A stretch of 64,000 nucleotides of DNA from contig NZ_CP007521.1 in NCBI RefSeq assembly GCF_000695835.1, positions 124,001-188,000 of the forward strand. Reading direction: 5' to 3'. Below the pieces are notes generated by a model. It did no database searches. It saw only the letters and a list, made by a program, of their open reading frames with translations, and was not told the origin of the DNA. This document shows, in pieces, positions 10,851 to 22,100 of the stretch (position 1 is its first letter; each line of letters begins with the position of its first letter). This DNA comes from Mycoplasmopsis californica. Its GTDB lineage: Bacteria; Bacillota_I; Bacilli_A; Mycoplasmatales; Metamycoplasmataceae. The position numbers and the translations under genes are program-made.

Positions 10851-11897
10851 TTAATTTTTTGAAGATATTATCTTTAAAAAATCCTCAAAAGTATTGATAT
10901 TTATTTCTTTCAAATAATTCAAGACTTGTGTTTCAAAATTTGTATTTTCGTTTTCTAATGCTTTTAAAATATTTTCAGCAATTCTATTTATAACTGGGAC
11001 AACCACTGAGTTACCAGCTTGTTTATATAAATGCGAGTTTGCTAGTTTAGGTAGCTTAAAGTTGGCGGGATATCCTTGAAAATTAAAACATTCTCTGGGG
11101 GTTAATTTTCTAATACCCTGTTTTGTTTTTATCAAAGGTACATTATGTCCTCCAGTACCCATATTAGCTGTCAATGTTGGACAAACATTACTTTTATTTT
11201 CTCTTACATATTTTCTTCTTCACTGATAAATTGTGTCTATTTTATTCATTTCTTCTTTTAATACCTTATAAAACGCGTTTTTATCTTCAGTGTAATAAAA
11301 AATTTCATCAGACACATTATTTTCAAACATATCCTTTATAGTTTTAGTTAATTTTATTGGAAAAGGGAATTCAAAATTATGATATGCTTTTTCACTTCTA
11401 AAACCCACGATATATATTCTTTCTCTGTTTTGAGGTATGTTGCCATAATCTTTTGCGTTTAAAACTTGGTATTTAATTTTATAACCATTTTCTTCTAGAG
11501 CGTCTTTGATGATTTGAAAAGTTTTCCCTTTATCATGACTAACTAAGTTTTTAACATTTTCTAAGAAAATTACTTTTGGCTTTTTTGCAACAATAAATCT
11601 TAAAGTTTCAAAAAACAAATCCCCTGATTTTTCATCTTCAAATCCTTTTCTGTATCCAGCTACACTAAACGATGTGCAAGGAAATCCGGATATTAAAACA
11701 TCGACATCAGGAACTTCTCTTGTGTCGACGCTTCTAATATCTTGTTCATTTAGCACTGGATCAAAATTTTTTCTAAAAGTTATTCTTGCATTTTTATCAT
11801 ATTCATTCGCCCAGACAGTTTTGAATTTTCCTGTCAACTCAAAACCTAAATCTATACCCCCAACACCTGCAAATAGGCTAGCAATTTTATAATTCAT
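10851..11897 (-). CDS. DNA (cytosine-5-)-methyltransferase, type II
   Basis: 348 residues with the ordered C5-methylase motifs: I FAGVGGIDLGFE (AdoMet), IV GFPCTSFSVAG with the catalytic Cys, VI ENVKNL, VIII NRERIYIVGF, then a target-recognition stretch around residues 205-250, IX LTPRECFNFQGYP and X QAGNSVVVPV. One UGA-Trp at about 11217 splits the frame. Divergent to a Bsp6I-like nuclease, so the expected target is GCNGC; this is inferred from the partner, not from the target-recognition domain. Start has GGGGGA upstream. Confidence 0.93.
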
Positions 11898-11955
11898 TTA
11901 TCCCCCAATGTTCAAATTTTCAATATAAATATATCATATTTTTACGACTTTTAAA

Positions 11956-11994
11956 GCAGCACGCCGCTTAAAAAAATGTATTTTTTGATATAAT
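11956..11994. promoter_or_regulatory. Divergent promoter region with two GCNGC sites
   Basis: GCAGC at 11956-11960 and GCCGC at 11963-11967 form an imperfect palindrome in the 129-bp gap between methylase and nuclease genes. The nuclease -10 TATAAT is at 11989-11994, so the sites sit in its -35 area; they also lie 20-30 nt upstream of AT-rich -10 candidates of the methylase. If both enzymes target GCNGC, methylation here could tune transcription, as shown for some type II systems such as CfrBI. Confidence 0.5.
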
Positions 11995-12026
11995 AATTAA
12001 GTTTCTTTATTTAAAAGAGGTATAAA

Positions 12027-12530
12027 TTGAAAAAAATTACAAATCATAAATATAATGAAATCATTTCATTATACCCAATTTGAAAAGGATTAAATAATAG
12101 AATTAAACAATTATATCCACGAGGCATTAATTTTCACGAGGTTTTTTCTGAGTTTATTGTTTGTTATATTAATGAATATTATCATAGTTTAGGTGCAGGT
12201 TCTGAAGATGCATTCGCCAATAATCGCCTCAGAGTACAAATAAAAGGCACCTCAAATTATGATTCTGATTTAACTAGTTTTGGGCCTAAAAGTGAATTTG
12301 ATATATTAGAATTTGCCAGACTCGATCAAATTAAGGACTATCTTTATTTGTATAGAATACCAATAGAAGACTTGTGCAACGTTAAGGTGAATAAAGATCT
12401 GACTTTTAGGGAACAACAGCAATTAGGTAGAAGGCCTAGATTTTCAATTATTTCAAATTTTATTGAGCCTTATAACCTAAAACCATATGCAAAAGTCAAT
12501 CTGAAAACTGGAAAATACACTTTGCTATAA
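12027..12530 (+). CDS. Bsp6I-like type II restriction endonuclease (predicted GCNGC)
   Basis: 167 residues, similar to Bsp6I in length. The start is a TTG with AGAGG 6 nt upstream; no ATG is near. The central block TSNYDSDLTSFGPKSEFD and the later GRRPRFSIIS recall the Bsp6I family of nucleases, which cut GC^NGC. A possible PD-(D/E)xK-type core is VQIKGTS with upstream acidic residues, but the catalytic set is not certain. It is divergent to a C5 methylase, the usual pairing. One UGA-Trp (PIWKG) is present. Family assignment is from memory of motifs, so moderate confidence. Confidence 0.6.
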
Positions 12531-12594
12531 ATTTTAAAGAGTTGGTTTTTGCATTAATTTTATTTTTCAACTAAATAGAGAAAATACTGCACAT

Positions 12595-12642
12595 AAACTA
12601 AAAAACACAACCATGAATATTCATAATTGTGTTTTTTAGTTT
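12595..12642. terminator. Bidirectional terminator between the nuclease gene and nusB
   Basis: Sixteen-base-pair arms (12595-12610, 12627-12642) with T runs on both strands, between convergent genes. Confidence 0.8.
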
Positions 12643-12646
12643 ATTT

Positions 12647-13063
12647 TTATTTAATCATTGTTCTAATTAAAGCTTCATTAGCAACTGAGTATTTATAGAC
12701 ACGATCTAAGACTTTGTTTACGTGTTTATAAAGATTAGATTCTTCTCCGAAGAAATCTTTTGTAATCTCGACTGCTTCATTAATAGCTACCTTAGGAGGT
12801 ATAGAAAATAATTCGTATGTTGCATTTAAAATAATTGCTCTAACAAGCGGGCTTTCCTGTTCTCAGGTTTTGATTTCTAGGAATTTTTCAATAACTTTTC
12901 TGAATACATCAACATTTGACACAACTTTTTGAATTTGTTTGAACTGTTCCATTTCAAGGTGGTCATTGTTTTCAAAAATCGATTTTAAATCATAATTTTG
13001 CAATAATTCACAAGCATAAATTGCATTTACGATTTCTATACGGTTTGTTCTACGAGATTTCAT
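12647..13063 (-). CDS. nusB: Transcription antitermination factor NusB
   Basis: 138 residues, all-helical, the normal NusB length. The N-terminus (KSRRTNRIEIVNAIYACEL) has the Arg-rich RNA-binding start, and the C-terminal half has the family pattern VRAIILNATYELFSIPPKVAINEAVEITKDF. NusB binds boxA RNA with NusE (S10) to keep RNA polymerase processive on rRNA operons. One UGA-Trp near residue 67. It lies alone between the terminator and the ECF S-component gene, which is transcribed in the same direction 21 nt upstream. Confidence 0.88.
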
Positions 13064-13084
13064 ATATCTATTTTATATCAATTT

Positions 13085-13966
13085 CTATAAATAACGTGTG
13101 TTTTGCTCAGACTTATGCTTATTATTCAATAAATATACTGCATTGTAAATTGGTGTTAATACAATTATGTAAATTGGAATGACGAATAAGTCTTTAATTA
13201 CTATTTTGGTAAATAGCAGAATGTACTCAAGTGAATAGTATTTCAAGCCCGCTTTGCTATTTGGGGCTTTAAAGTAATTGTAGTATTCAATATACTGAAT
13301 TGGGCCAATAATTCATCTAAAAACTATTGAAATAATTATTACTAAAGACATAATCATTAAATAATTTAATCACTTATCATTTTTTGTCGCGCTGTAAAGC
13401 TTGATGCAAAGTCCAGAAACTGCTAAAGATAAAAATATATACAGTGCAATCATTCAAATTATTAAATTTTTTGGTGCAAAAATTGGATTTTTCTTGCTTG
13501 AGTTGATTTTAAATGTCCCATCGGTTTCAGAATATTTAAAATAAACGTAAAATACAATAGCTAAACTGACAAAAGTTAGTAAAGTAGACACTGTAATCGC
13601 AACTATTTTATTAGATTTAAATACAACTGAATAAACTCACGAAACTATTGCAATTAGGGGTGGTGTGATTGCATATAGCCAAAATCATTGTCCAATGCTT
13701 CCTGTTAAAAGCATTGGAATCGTATCTCCCAATATTGCTAATAAAGCCCCCTTGAAAGGGCCAAGAATGATTCCGTAAAATATATACAAAATATTCTCTA
13801 AACCAATTGGAATAATTCTTAAAATTGTGAATTTTGCAAACATAATCACAATAATGTGTGCGGCTAGCAGTATTGCTGATAAAACTATTTCAAATACTGT
13901 AAATTTAAAGAGTTTTTTCAAGTTTATACTAAAAAACTCTTTTTTTTCAATTTGTGTTTCATTCAT
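13085..13966 (-). CDS. ECF transporter S component (vitamin-specific membrane subunit)
   Basis: 293 residues. The start at 13966 is set by GGAGG 5 nt upstream; the frame begins earlier but without a site. Six or so hydrophobic helices are visible; residues about 45-100 have the S-component pattern IPIGLENILYIFYGIILGP followed by a Gly/Ala-rich helix ending LGD. The C-terminal half is longer than a usual S component (about 180 residues) and adds two helices. Such proteins bind a vitamin (folate, riboflavin and others) and dock on the shared EcfAA'T module encoded elsewhere. Substrate cannot be read from sequence. Likely in one transcript with nusB. Confidence 0.7.
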
Positions 13967-14090
13967 TGTTACCTCCGAATTGAAATAATTATAAGCACAC
14001 AACAAAAAAATAATGAGCGAAAAAATATATTTTTTAAGATTGTGTTGTTAATTACTGCTAGAATTTACAAACTCGAGTTTTTAAATAATT

Positions 14091-14096
14091 TATAAT
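14091..14096 (+). promoter_or_regulatory. -10 box of the phosphomannomutase gene, near-leaderless
   Basis: TATAAT 9 nt before the ATG at 14106; no ribosome site fits in the remaining leader. Confidence 0.5.
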
Positions 14097-14105
14097 TTGT
14101 TAACT

Positions 14106-15653
14106 ATGAATAAAAATCTTAAAGCAATTGACTTTGGTACAGCCGGGATTAGGGGAAAAGTTGGAAGTGGAATTGATCATTTAGGTCATGCACACGTTCA
14201 ACGAGTTGCACACGGTTATGCCAAATATTTAAGTGATAAATACTCAAATTTAAACAAAATAACTGTTATTGTAGGACGGGATAATAGACGTTTTAGCTGC
14301 AAATATTCACGCGTAATTACTGAAATACTCGCTTCTTATCCACGTTTTGAAATAATTTTATCGAAAAAAATTACACCTACACCTTTTGTTTCATTTTTAA
14401 TTACACAAAACAAAGCTCAAGCAGGCGTTAATATTACAGCTAGCCACAATCCAAAAGAATATAATGGAATTAAACTTTATAATGAGCACGGGTCTCAGTG
14501 CTTGCCGGATGAAATAGCTAAAATTCAGTCTTATTTCGAGGACTGAGACAAATATAGTGACAAATATATTACCCAGGGTTGTTGACCACGCTTTAAGAAT
14601 GTGAGAAATACTCATGCTAATGAGTGGAATTCATATATTGAAGCAGTTTCAAAAGTTGGGGGTGAGATTAAGGTTAATGGTGATAAAGTCAAAATTGCTT
14701 ATTCACCATTGCACGGGACAGGTTCAACGTTAGCTGAAGAAGTTTTTGCTAAAATTGGCTGGAAAAGTAACGTTGACGTGTTTTTTGAGGATGCTCAATT
14801 TATTCAGGATAGAAATTTTTCAACCTGCTCATATCCAAATCCTGAGCGCAATGAAGTTTATGACGCGGTGAAGCACATTGCTGAGAAAAATAATGCAGAA
14901 ATAGTTCTTGTAACTGACCCTGATTCTGACAGAGTAGGTTTAGAAGTTCTACACAATGGAACTTGAGTTCATTTTAATGGTAATGAGACAGCAACCTTAA
15001 TTTTGGATTATTTAATTAAGACGGCTCAAAACAAAGATTTTAGTGGTAAATATTTAGTTTCTTCATTCGTTTCATCAAATTTACCGGAATTGATCGCCAA
15101 AAAACACGGGCTGGATATTAAAATCGTCCCAACAGGCTTTAAATGAATTGGTCATTGTATTGTCGAAAATAAAGATTCATTTTTCTACGGCTTTGAAGAG
15201 AGTTATGGGTCACTTATTGATCCTGCAATCGCCAAGGATAAGGATGCTATTCAATCAATTGTTATTATAACTAAGATGACACAACATTATAAAAATAAAG
15301 GACTAAATTTAGTTCAAGTTTTAGAACAAATTTACGCAGAATATGGTCACGTAGTAAGCGAGACAATTGATATAAATACTGACGAAAATACTGATTTGTC
15401 AGTGATTCAACACAAATTTAAGAATTTAAATATTGCTGATAAAGTTATTAATGACTACAATAACGCAGATGGAATTATGCGTACAAATATGATTAAAATT
15501 AGTTTTAAGGACAAACCTGATTGAATAGCTTTTAGACCATCAGGCACAGAACCAAAAATTAAGTTCTATATATTTGCTTATGGATCGAATTACTCACAAG
15601 CGCAAAAAAAATTAGTGCTTTATAAACAGATAATCACTGAATTAGTCAGCTAG
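14106..15653 (+). CDS. manB: Phosphomannomutase/phosphoglucomutase
   Basis: 515 residues. Alpha-D-phosphohexomutase domains in order: FGTAGIRG near the N-terminus, active-site TASHNPKEYNG with phospho-Ser113, metal loop DPDSDR at about residue 280, sugar-binding FGFEESYG (here YGFEESYG), and phosphate-binding RPSGTEPK near the C-terminus. It interconverts hexose 1- and 6-phosphates for glycolysis and glycolipid or capsule precursors. Four UGA-Trp codons break it under the standard code. It has a TATAAT box just before the ATG and no Shine-Dalgarno. Confidence 0.92.
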
Positions 15654-15825
15654 TTCAGTTTTTTTAAAAAATGTTTTAGCAGTTTTTAAATAGTGGCATA
15701 ATTTTACTAATTATGATTAAAGTTATGTGTACACGCTTTTCGAAGAATAATATGTTCATTGCAAATGTAATGATTGTTTTTTAGTACGGAGCCACTAATT
15801 TTAAGAATAAAAAGAAGAATTTAGC

Positions 15826-15888
15826 GGGCTTCGAAAGCCTACTTAATTACCAAATTGATAATTTTAAGGTAGGCAAAGCCTACTTTTT
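15826..15888 (+). promoter_or_regulatory. Attenuator-like leader with mutually exclusive hairpins
   Basis: Segment 1 GGGCTT (15826-15831) can pair with segment 2 AAGCCTAC (15835-15842); segment 2 can instead pair with segment 3 GTAGGC (15869-15874); segment 3 can pair with segment 4 GCCTAC (15878-15883), a hairpin followed by five T that is a good intrinsic terminator. It lies just ahead of the lipoprotein start at 15919. Regulation by an unknown signal is inferred. The rest of the 15654-15825 gap shows no gene. Confidence 0.45.
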
Positions 15889-15918
15889 ATTATGAAAATC
15901 AGGAATAAAAGGATGTTT

Positions 15919-18900
15919 ATGAAAAGAAAATTGATTTTATCTACTGTTTTAATTAGCTCATTGACCATGCCATTGAGTGTTGTTTCTTGCGTTGATAAAA
16001 GCAAAATGAATGACGCAATGAAAGAAAATGAAGCATTAAAAATTCAAATAGCAAAATTAAAAAACGAACTAAAAAAACAAAGTGACAAATCTGAAAACAC
16101 AATTAAAAAATTACAAGCTAACTTAGTTGTCTCTAATCATGCTCATGAAGAAGAAAGTGCTATCAGTGAAGAATTAAAAAAAGAGATTGATAAACTAACA
16201 AAATTAGTCGATGAATTGGACGGAACTCCGATTAAAACTAATGGTAAAAGTGCTCGCGAACTTTTGGAATTAATTAATAAATTCTTAACAGTTGATTTTC
16301 CACAGGCGATGAAATCTCAAAAACCTGAGGAATTTGAGAAAAATAAATCACTATTTACCCAAATTATCAATAGCGTTAAGGCGAGCTATGCTGATTTTAA
16401 AGATACGGACGAAGGATATAAAGATATTTTCACTTGACAAAATGCTATTTTATATAATTTAAGAAGATCACAACTAGTTGCTGAATATATTGATAATCCA
16501 ACCTCGCCGGTTACTGTAATCACCCCTAAATCTGAGTTAATGGACGAGTTATTTGACTGAAGAATTAAAGATTTAGAAAGAATTGCTGCTGAGTTAGAAA
16601 AAGTAGAAGATTCAAAATTTGTTCAAGGTAAACCTACAAAAGCTGAATTAATCAAACGAGTTAATGATGCTAAAAATCAGTATGAAAAAGCTAAAAACTC
16701 AGCTACTCTTTTATCGCACCAAATAGCAAGCTGACACAAACTTGAGGTCGAAGTTGATAATGACAAAACCACTGGTGTAATTAATAAAATTGTAAACTTC
16801 AGTTCCCCTCAATATCGAAGCTTATTACCTGAATTTAATTTACCTGATTTTAAAATATCTTTATTCCCTGTTTATAAACAAATAATTGATGAAGAATTTA
16901 AAGAAAAAGTTAAAAAAGAAACTCTTCTTCTTAACAATGAGTACAAAAATTGACTTGAATCAACTGGAAAATCTTACATATATTCACTTCGTTTTGCTAA
17001 TTTATACAAAGAGGCTAAGAAAATCACCGATAACATTTATAGAATTTTGAAAGATGACAACATTGATTTTTACAACGAATTTTCAATTTATGAAGATTTA
17101 GATAAATTCATTTTGAAAGCAAAAGCTCAACTTTATGAGGTTTATAAAGTAAATCCAGCTAGCGAAAAAGCAAAAATTGATGCACTAGTAACGAAAGATT
17201 TTGATGAAAAGTCAGATGGCAGCCTTGTGAAAATGTTTAATGACAAGTATGCGAAATTAAGCAAAAAAATCGACGATAAAAAAGCACAATATCTTTATTC
17301 AGGTTTTTTTACATTTTACTCAAAAGAAATTAAAAGAATTAAGGAAATGAAAACTGATACTTTTATCGAGTCATATGATCGTTATTTGATGTATTTAATC
17401 ACAAAAAAACAAATTCATATTTCTTCAAGAATCATCGATTTATACTCAGATTTGGATGAGGATATAACACAAACTGAGCTTAAAGAGTTGCTTAACTGAG
17501 ATAATTCAACCAAATTTGAAAAATTAATTAAGCAAGAGCAGGATTTTAAACATAAATCAACCAAAATTATTGATGATATGAAAAAACTGATACATTCCTT
17601 AAAATTATCTACAAATATTGTTAATATTAAAGATGAAATCAAAAAAGTGAAAGAATCGTGTGTTGAAATTGATAAACATATTGAAGTTATAGACGACGAA
17701 CACGAAGGGGATTGAGTTTCAATAATCGAAAAAGAAAACTTACCTAAATTTCTTGAGCTATACAGCAAATATAAAGAACTAATTAAATCTATCGAAAAAG
17801 ATAACAACCAAGATTTAATTAAAAACGCTTCTGATTTAGCGTCGCAAATAGAAATTGCTGTTTTAGGTGTTAAAAATTCAGAAGAATCAAAACCAACATC
17901 ATTAATTGGGTTATTTAATTTTGAGTTGACAAAAGAGTATTTTGAAACCGAAGGGGATGATTATAATTCAAAATTTGAGATATTTAAAGATATATTGGAA
18001 TTTTATGAAAAAATAAAATCTTCAGGAAATCAAGTTAAGGATTCAGCAGATTCTTATTTAACACAAATTAAAGAATTATTAAAAAAGGTTGGACACATTA
18101 AAGAATCTGCCCATCCATGGTCTGAATTGTTTTATAGTTCATTTACTGATATACAAACAAAATTAAAGAATAATTTGAATAAAGTTAAAGAATCGCTAGA
18201 AAAAGTGAAAAACTCTTCTAATAATACCGACACATTAAAAAATGATGTTGATAGCGCAATTAAAGAGATCGGTGGTGTTAACGACGGAAAAGATGTTAAA
18301 GGATGAATTCAACCAACCATTGAGTTAATAGAAGAAGTCGATAACAAAGTAAAAATTTATGAAAAAAGAATGAAGAATGTAAAAGAAACCGCTGCTTATG
18401 TACCTGGGCAAGAAATTTATATTTTAATCAGATATTGACAATCTAAAAATGAAAAATTATTAAATCAGAATTTACCGGATAAGAATACTAACCCCGATAA
18501 GACTTTAACGGCATACATACATAAAACGTTAGACGACGTTAGAAATAAACATAATTTTAAAGAAATTATAGGTGTTAAACCTAATGATGATAGTTTTGAT
18601 ATGGAATATGAACCAGGAGATACACCAAATCCAAAAACGGTTTATGACGAATTTAAGAAACTTGAAGATGAATACGCAGAAGCATTATTTAATTTTGTAA
18701 CCAGAAAAGATGATAGTCATAAAACTGTTCTAAAAGAAAAAATTATCAAAACTAGAAAACCATACTATGAATTTTTGAATGGTCTAAAGGAAAGAAAAAT
18801 ATATTTTGCAAATCACTTTATAAAATTTAGTGCCGATCAATATAAATATGACCAAGACGAAACAGAAAGTCCAGACAACTGAGTAGCTTCTGATTTACTT

Positions 18901-19011
18901 GGTTATTATGCAAAAATTTATGGTGTTACTGAGGTTGTAAATAATATTGCTACTGGTATATATTATGAAAACTTAACTACTAGTGCGACACAGAATCCTA
19001 AATCAAATTAA
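15919..19011 (+). CDS. Large coiled-coil lipoprotein of unknown function
   Basis: 1030 residues. The ATG at 15919 has AAAAGG 6 nt upstream; an earlier ATG at 15892 would overlap the terminator hairpin. Signal peptide with lipobox SVVSC at about residues 20-24. Residues about 30-110 are a strong heptad coiled coil (NEALKIQIAKLKNELKKQ), the rest is helical, Lys/Glu/Asp-rich and without recognised domain. Seven or more Trp are UGA-coded. A gap of 126 nt with no strong terminator separates it from the PDxFFG gene, so they may be co-expressed on the surface. Not recognised beyond surface lipoprotein. Confidence 0.8.
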
Positions 19012-19137
19012 AAATAAAACTTATTAATTATTGCGTTGTTTAATTAATTTTTACTTAAACACTCATTCATAAGTTTAAAAGAGAAATTAGTTAATAAAAA
19101 AATGTAATATTAATATTTCAATACATAGCGAGGAAAT

Positions 19138-22100
19138 ATGGAAAACAAACAAAGTCCTAAAACTAAAAAACGTTTCAATTGACGAACAACAGTTTGACCT
19201 AAATACTTACTTTCGTTTGGAATTGTGGCCCTTGCATCAGCAATTACACTTGGAATTTTTAAATATAATTCAAAAAATCCTAAGTTTGAAAAAGGTATAG
19301 AGGCAAAGCACCTATCTAATGCTTTTTTAGATCCAAAAGCCACACCAATTTTAAAGTTTGTTGACAGCAGTAAGCAAAATAAAATTGCAGATTTTAATCC
19401 TAAAGTTGGTGAAGATGGCGAGGTCGAATATAAAGGTCAAAAACTTCAATATGGTGAATTTTTAAAGAAATATTATACTGAACATAAAGCATTGCCATTT
19501 TTAAATATTAAATACGGGAGCTTTGATTTTTACAATGAGTATTTAGAAGCTGTTAATGCCAAAGACTTTTATGATTTTACCCAGTGATTTATGCAGAATG
19601 TTTCATGAGGTCCAGAAATTATTACTCTAAAAGAGTTTTCGATTGTAAAAGGGGTTGAATTAAAAGGTAATAACATTACATTAGGGTCGCACGCTAACCA
19701 AGATAAAGAATATACAACTATTAAATTTTTCCCTGATGCGTTTTTTGGCTCAATACCATTGCACAGTACTTTAGGTGGCGAAGGTAATGCTGCTGATTCT
19801 TTACTATACAGAATTAATAAAAAACTGCTAACCTCAGAAGAAATTGCCGGCTTTTTAAAAAATACAGCAATTTATAACGCACATACTAACTTATCGTTAG
19901 ATACAATTAGAAGTCAATCATTTAGAACAATCGGTGACAAACGTGCATTGCTAGGAAAAACTATTTATGCTGTAAAAGGAAAAATACCGCAAAGCATTAC
20001 TGACAATGCATATGGTTTAGTTGAAAAAGCGAGATTACACGTAAATTCTGACTATATTTCAGTAGTTTATGCAAAAGATGCTGAGGAAGCAAAAGCTAAA
20101 TTTAAAGAGCAAATAAGCAAATTTGCTAAGGAAAATGTTGCAATTTCAAATGAAGATTTAGACAAAATTGAGATTGAAGAACGGAAAATTGTTGGCGTTG
20201 ATACTGTTTTAAACCAATTCGCTTTAAAAGATAATGCTAGCGATAAATATCTGCGTTTGATTTTTGATAATGGTCAAAAATTTGTTCTATTTGATGCAAT
20301 TAATAACACAGAATATTATGTAAATGAGAAATATGAAAAATCAAACACGGTAGAAAGTATTGATCAAGGATACGATCACTCAAAACGTATGTATATCAAT
20401 ATGGTAACCGATGTTGAATCTCTATATGATAAGTTTATCAAAGAAAATGTTCTTTTTGATACTGAAAAGTTTACAAAGTTGAAAGATTTAGTTGCTAAAT
20501 TAGAGCGTTCAAGCAAAATTAAAGATGAAATCATTGCTCAAAATACAATTGTTTTATCGGGAGAAAATCACTATAAAGAAGCAATTAAGATATATGAAGA
20601 CTTAATTGCCAAAAGCAAAGAAAAAATTAAGGAAGCTGAAACCAAAATTGCCGACCTTGAGAAAAAAATTGAGGAAGCAAGTAAAGTGGCTGATGCTGAA
20701 TCAAGCAAACCAGACGCACAAGGCGATTCTGAGAATGAAGATGAGGAAGCACAATTAAATTCAAAAGAGTACAAAGTATTCAAATACAACAAAGAAAAAG
20801 AAGAGATTAAACTCGAATTAGAAGAGTTAAAATTAGCTAAAGATAAAGCTCTTAAAAAGATTGAAGAATATAAAGCTAAGGTTGCAACACCTGAAGAAGT
20901 GGCTGAAGCTAACGCTAAAATTCTTGCACTTCAAGAAGAAAAAAGTAAATTAGATGAAGATAAGATCAAGACTGATATTCAAAAAATATTAAAACGTGCT
21001 GGTATTGAAGGTGCAAAATCAGAAGCCATTATTGGTATTATCAGTTTACACGAGGAACTTAAAACATCGCCATACAATGAATTTAAACAGTCGTTTAACT
21101 CAAATAAAGAAAAAGCTGAATATGTTCTTGAATTAAGAAAATATGCTTTTAAACATAAACCTAAATATACACTATATAGCAAAATTTTGGACGGCGATAA
21201 CTTTGCTAAATTAGTAGAGGAAAAAGACGATATTGTTCTTTATTCAACAGATTTAGCATATACACCTGCTCAATTAATTGCTCTTGATGAATTAAATAGT
21301 TTAATCAGTAATACACAAGTAAATTGAAGAGAATATGCAAATATTGATGGTTTTATTCGTTCGCAACATGATGAACCCGAATCCAAAAGAAAATCATTTT
21401 ATGTTTATAGCTCAAAAATCAATAAAGTTGCTGACGAATTTAACGAAGACGAAAAAATAAAAACAGAATTAAGTAGCATCGAAAAGGATTTAGATGCTAT
21501 TAAATCATCGTTTAATTCAGTCGAAACTACTGATGAAAACACTAAACTTATTGAGAAAAAACGGGAAGAAATAAATTACGATACATTGAAGGCTAAATAT
21601 GAGTTTTTAATGGAAGAATTAACAAATTTAGGCGAAAAACATCAAGCTAATGTTAGCTTATTAATTCGGGTTGCTGCTTTAAATACGTTTGCAACACTAA
21701 ATGAAGATAATTCTAAGGGTAAAACTGAGGATACTGATCTTTCAAAAAGAAAATATTGAAAACAAATATTTGATATTATCGACAAACATGAAGCATTAAA
21801 ATCACAAAAAACTGCTTTTGAAAAAATTATGAAGGATCCGGAGGCCCTTTCTAAAAACGCACAACAAGAAGTTGACCTATTTAAAGTTAAAGTAACAAGA
21901 ATTGTTTCTGAGATATTTAAAATTTATCAACAACAGTTCAACCTATACTCTTCAGTTCAATCTAATATTGATCAATTCACAAAACAAAAACGTGCTGAAT
22001 TTAATCAAAAAATCAGTGAAATTATTGCAAAATTAAACAAAATTGATTTAAGCAACCCTGAATATTCATCAGATTTACAAAAACTTTTTGAATACGCAGT

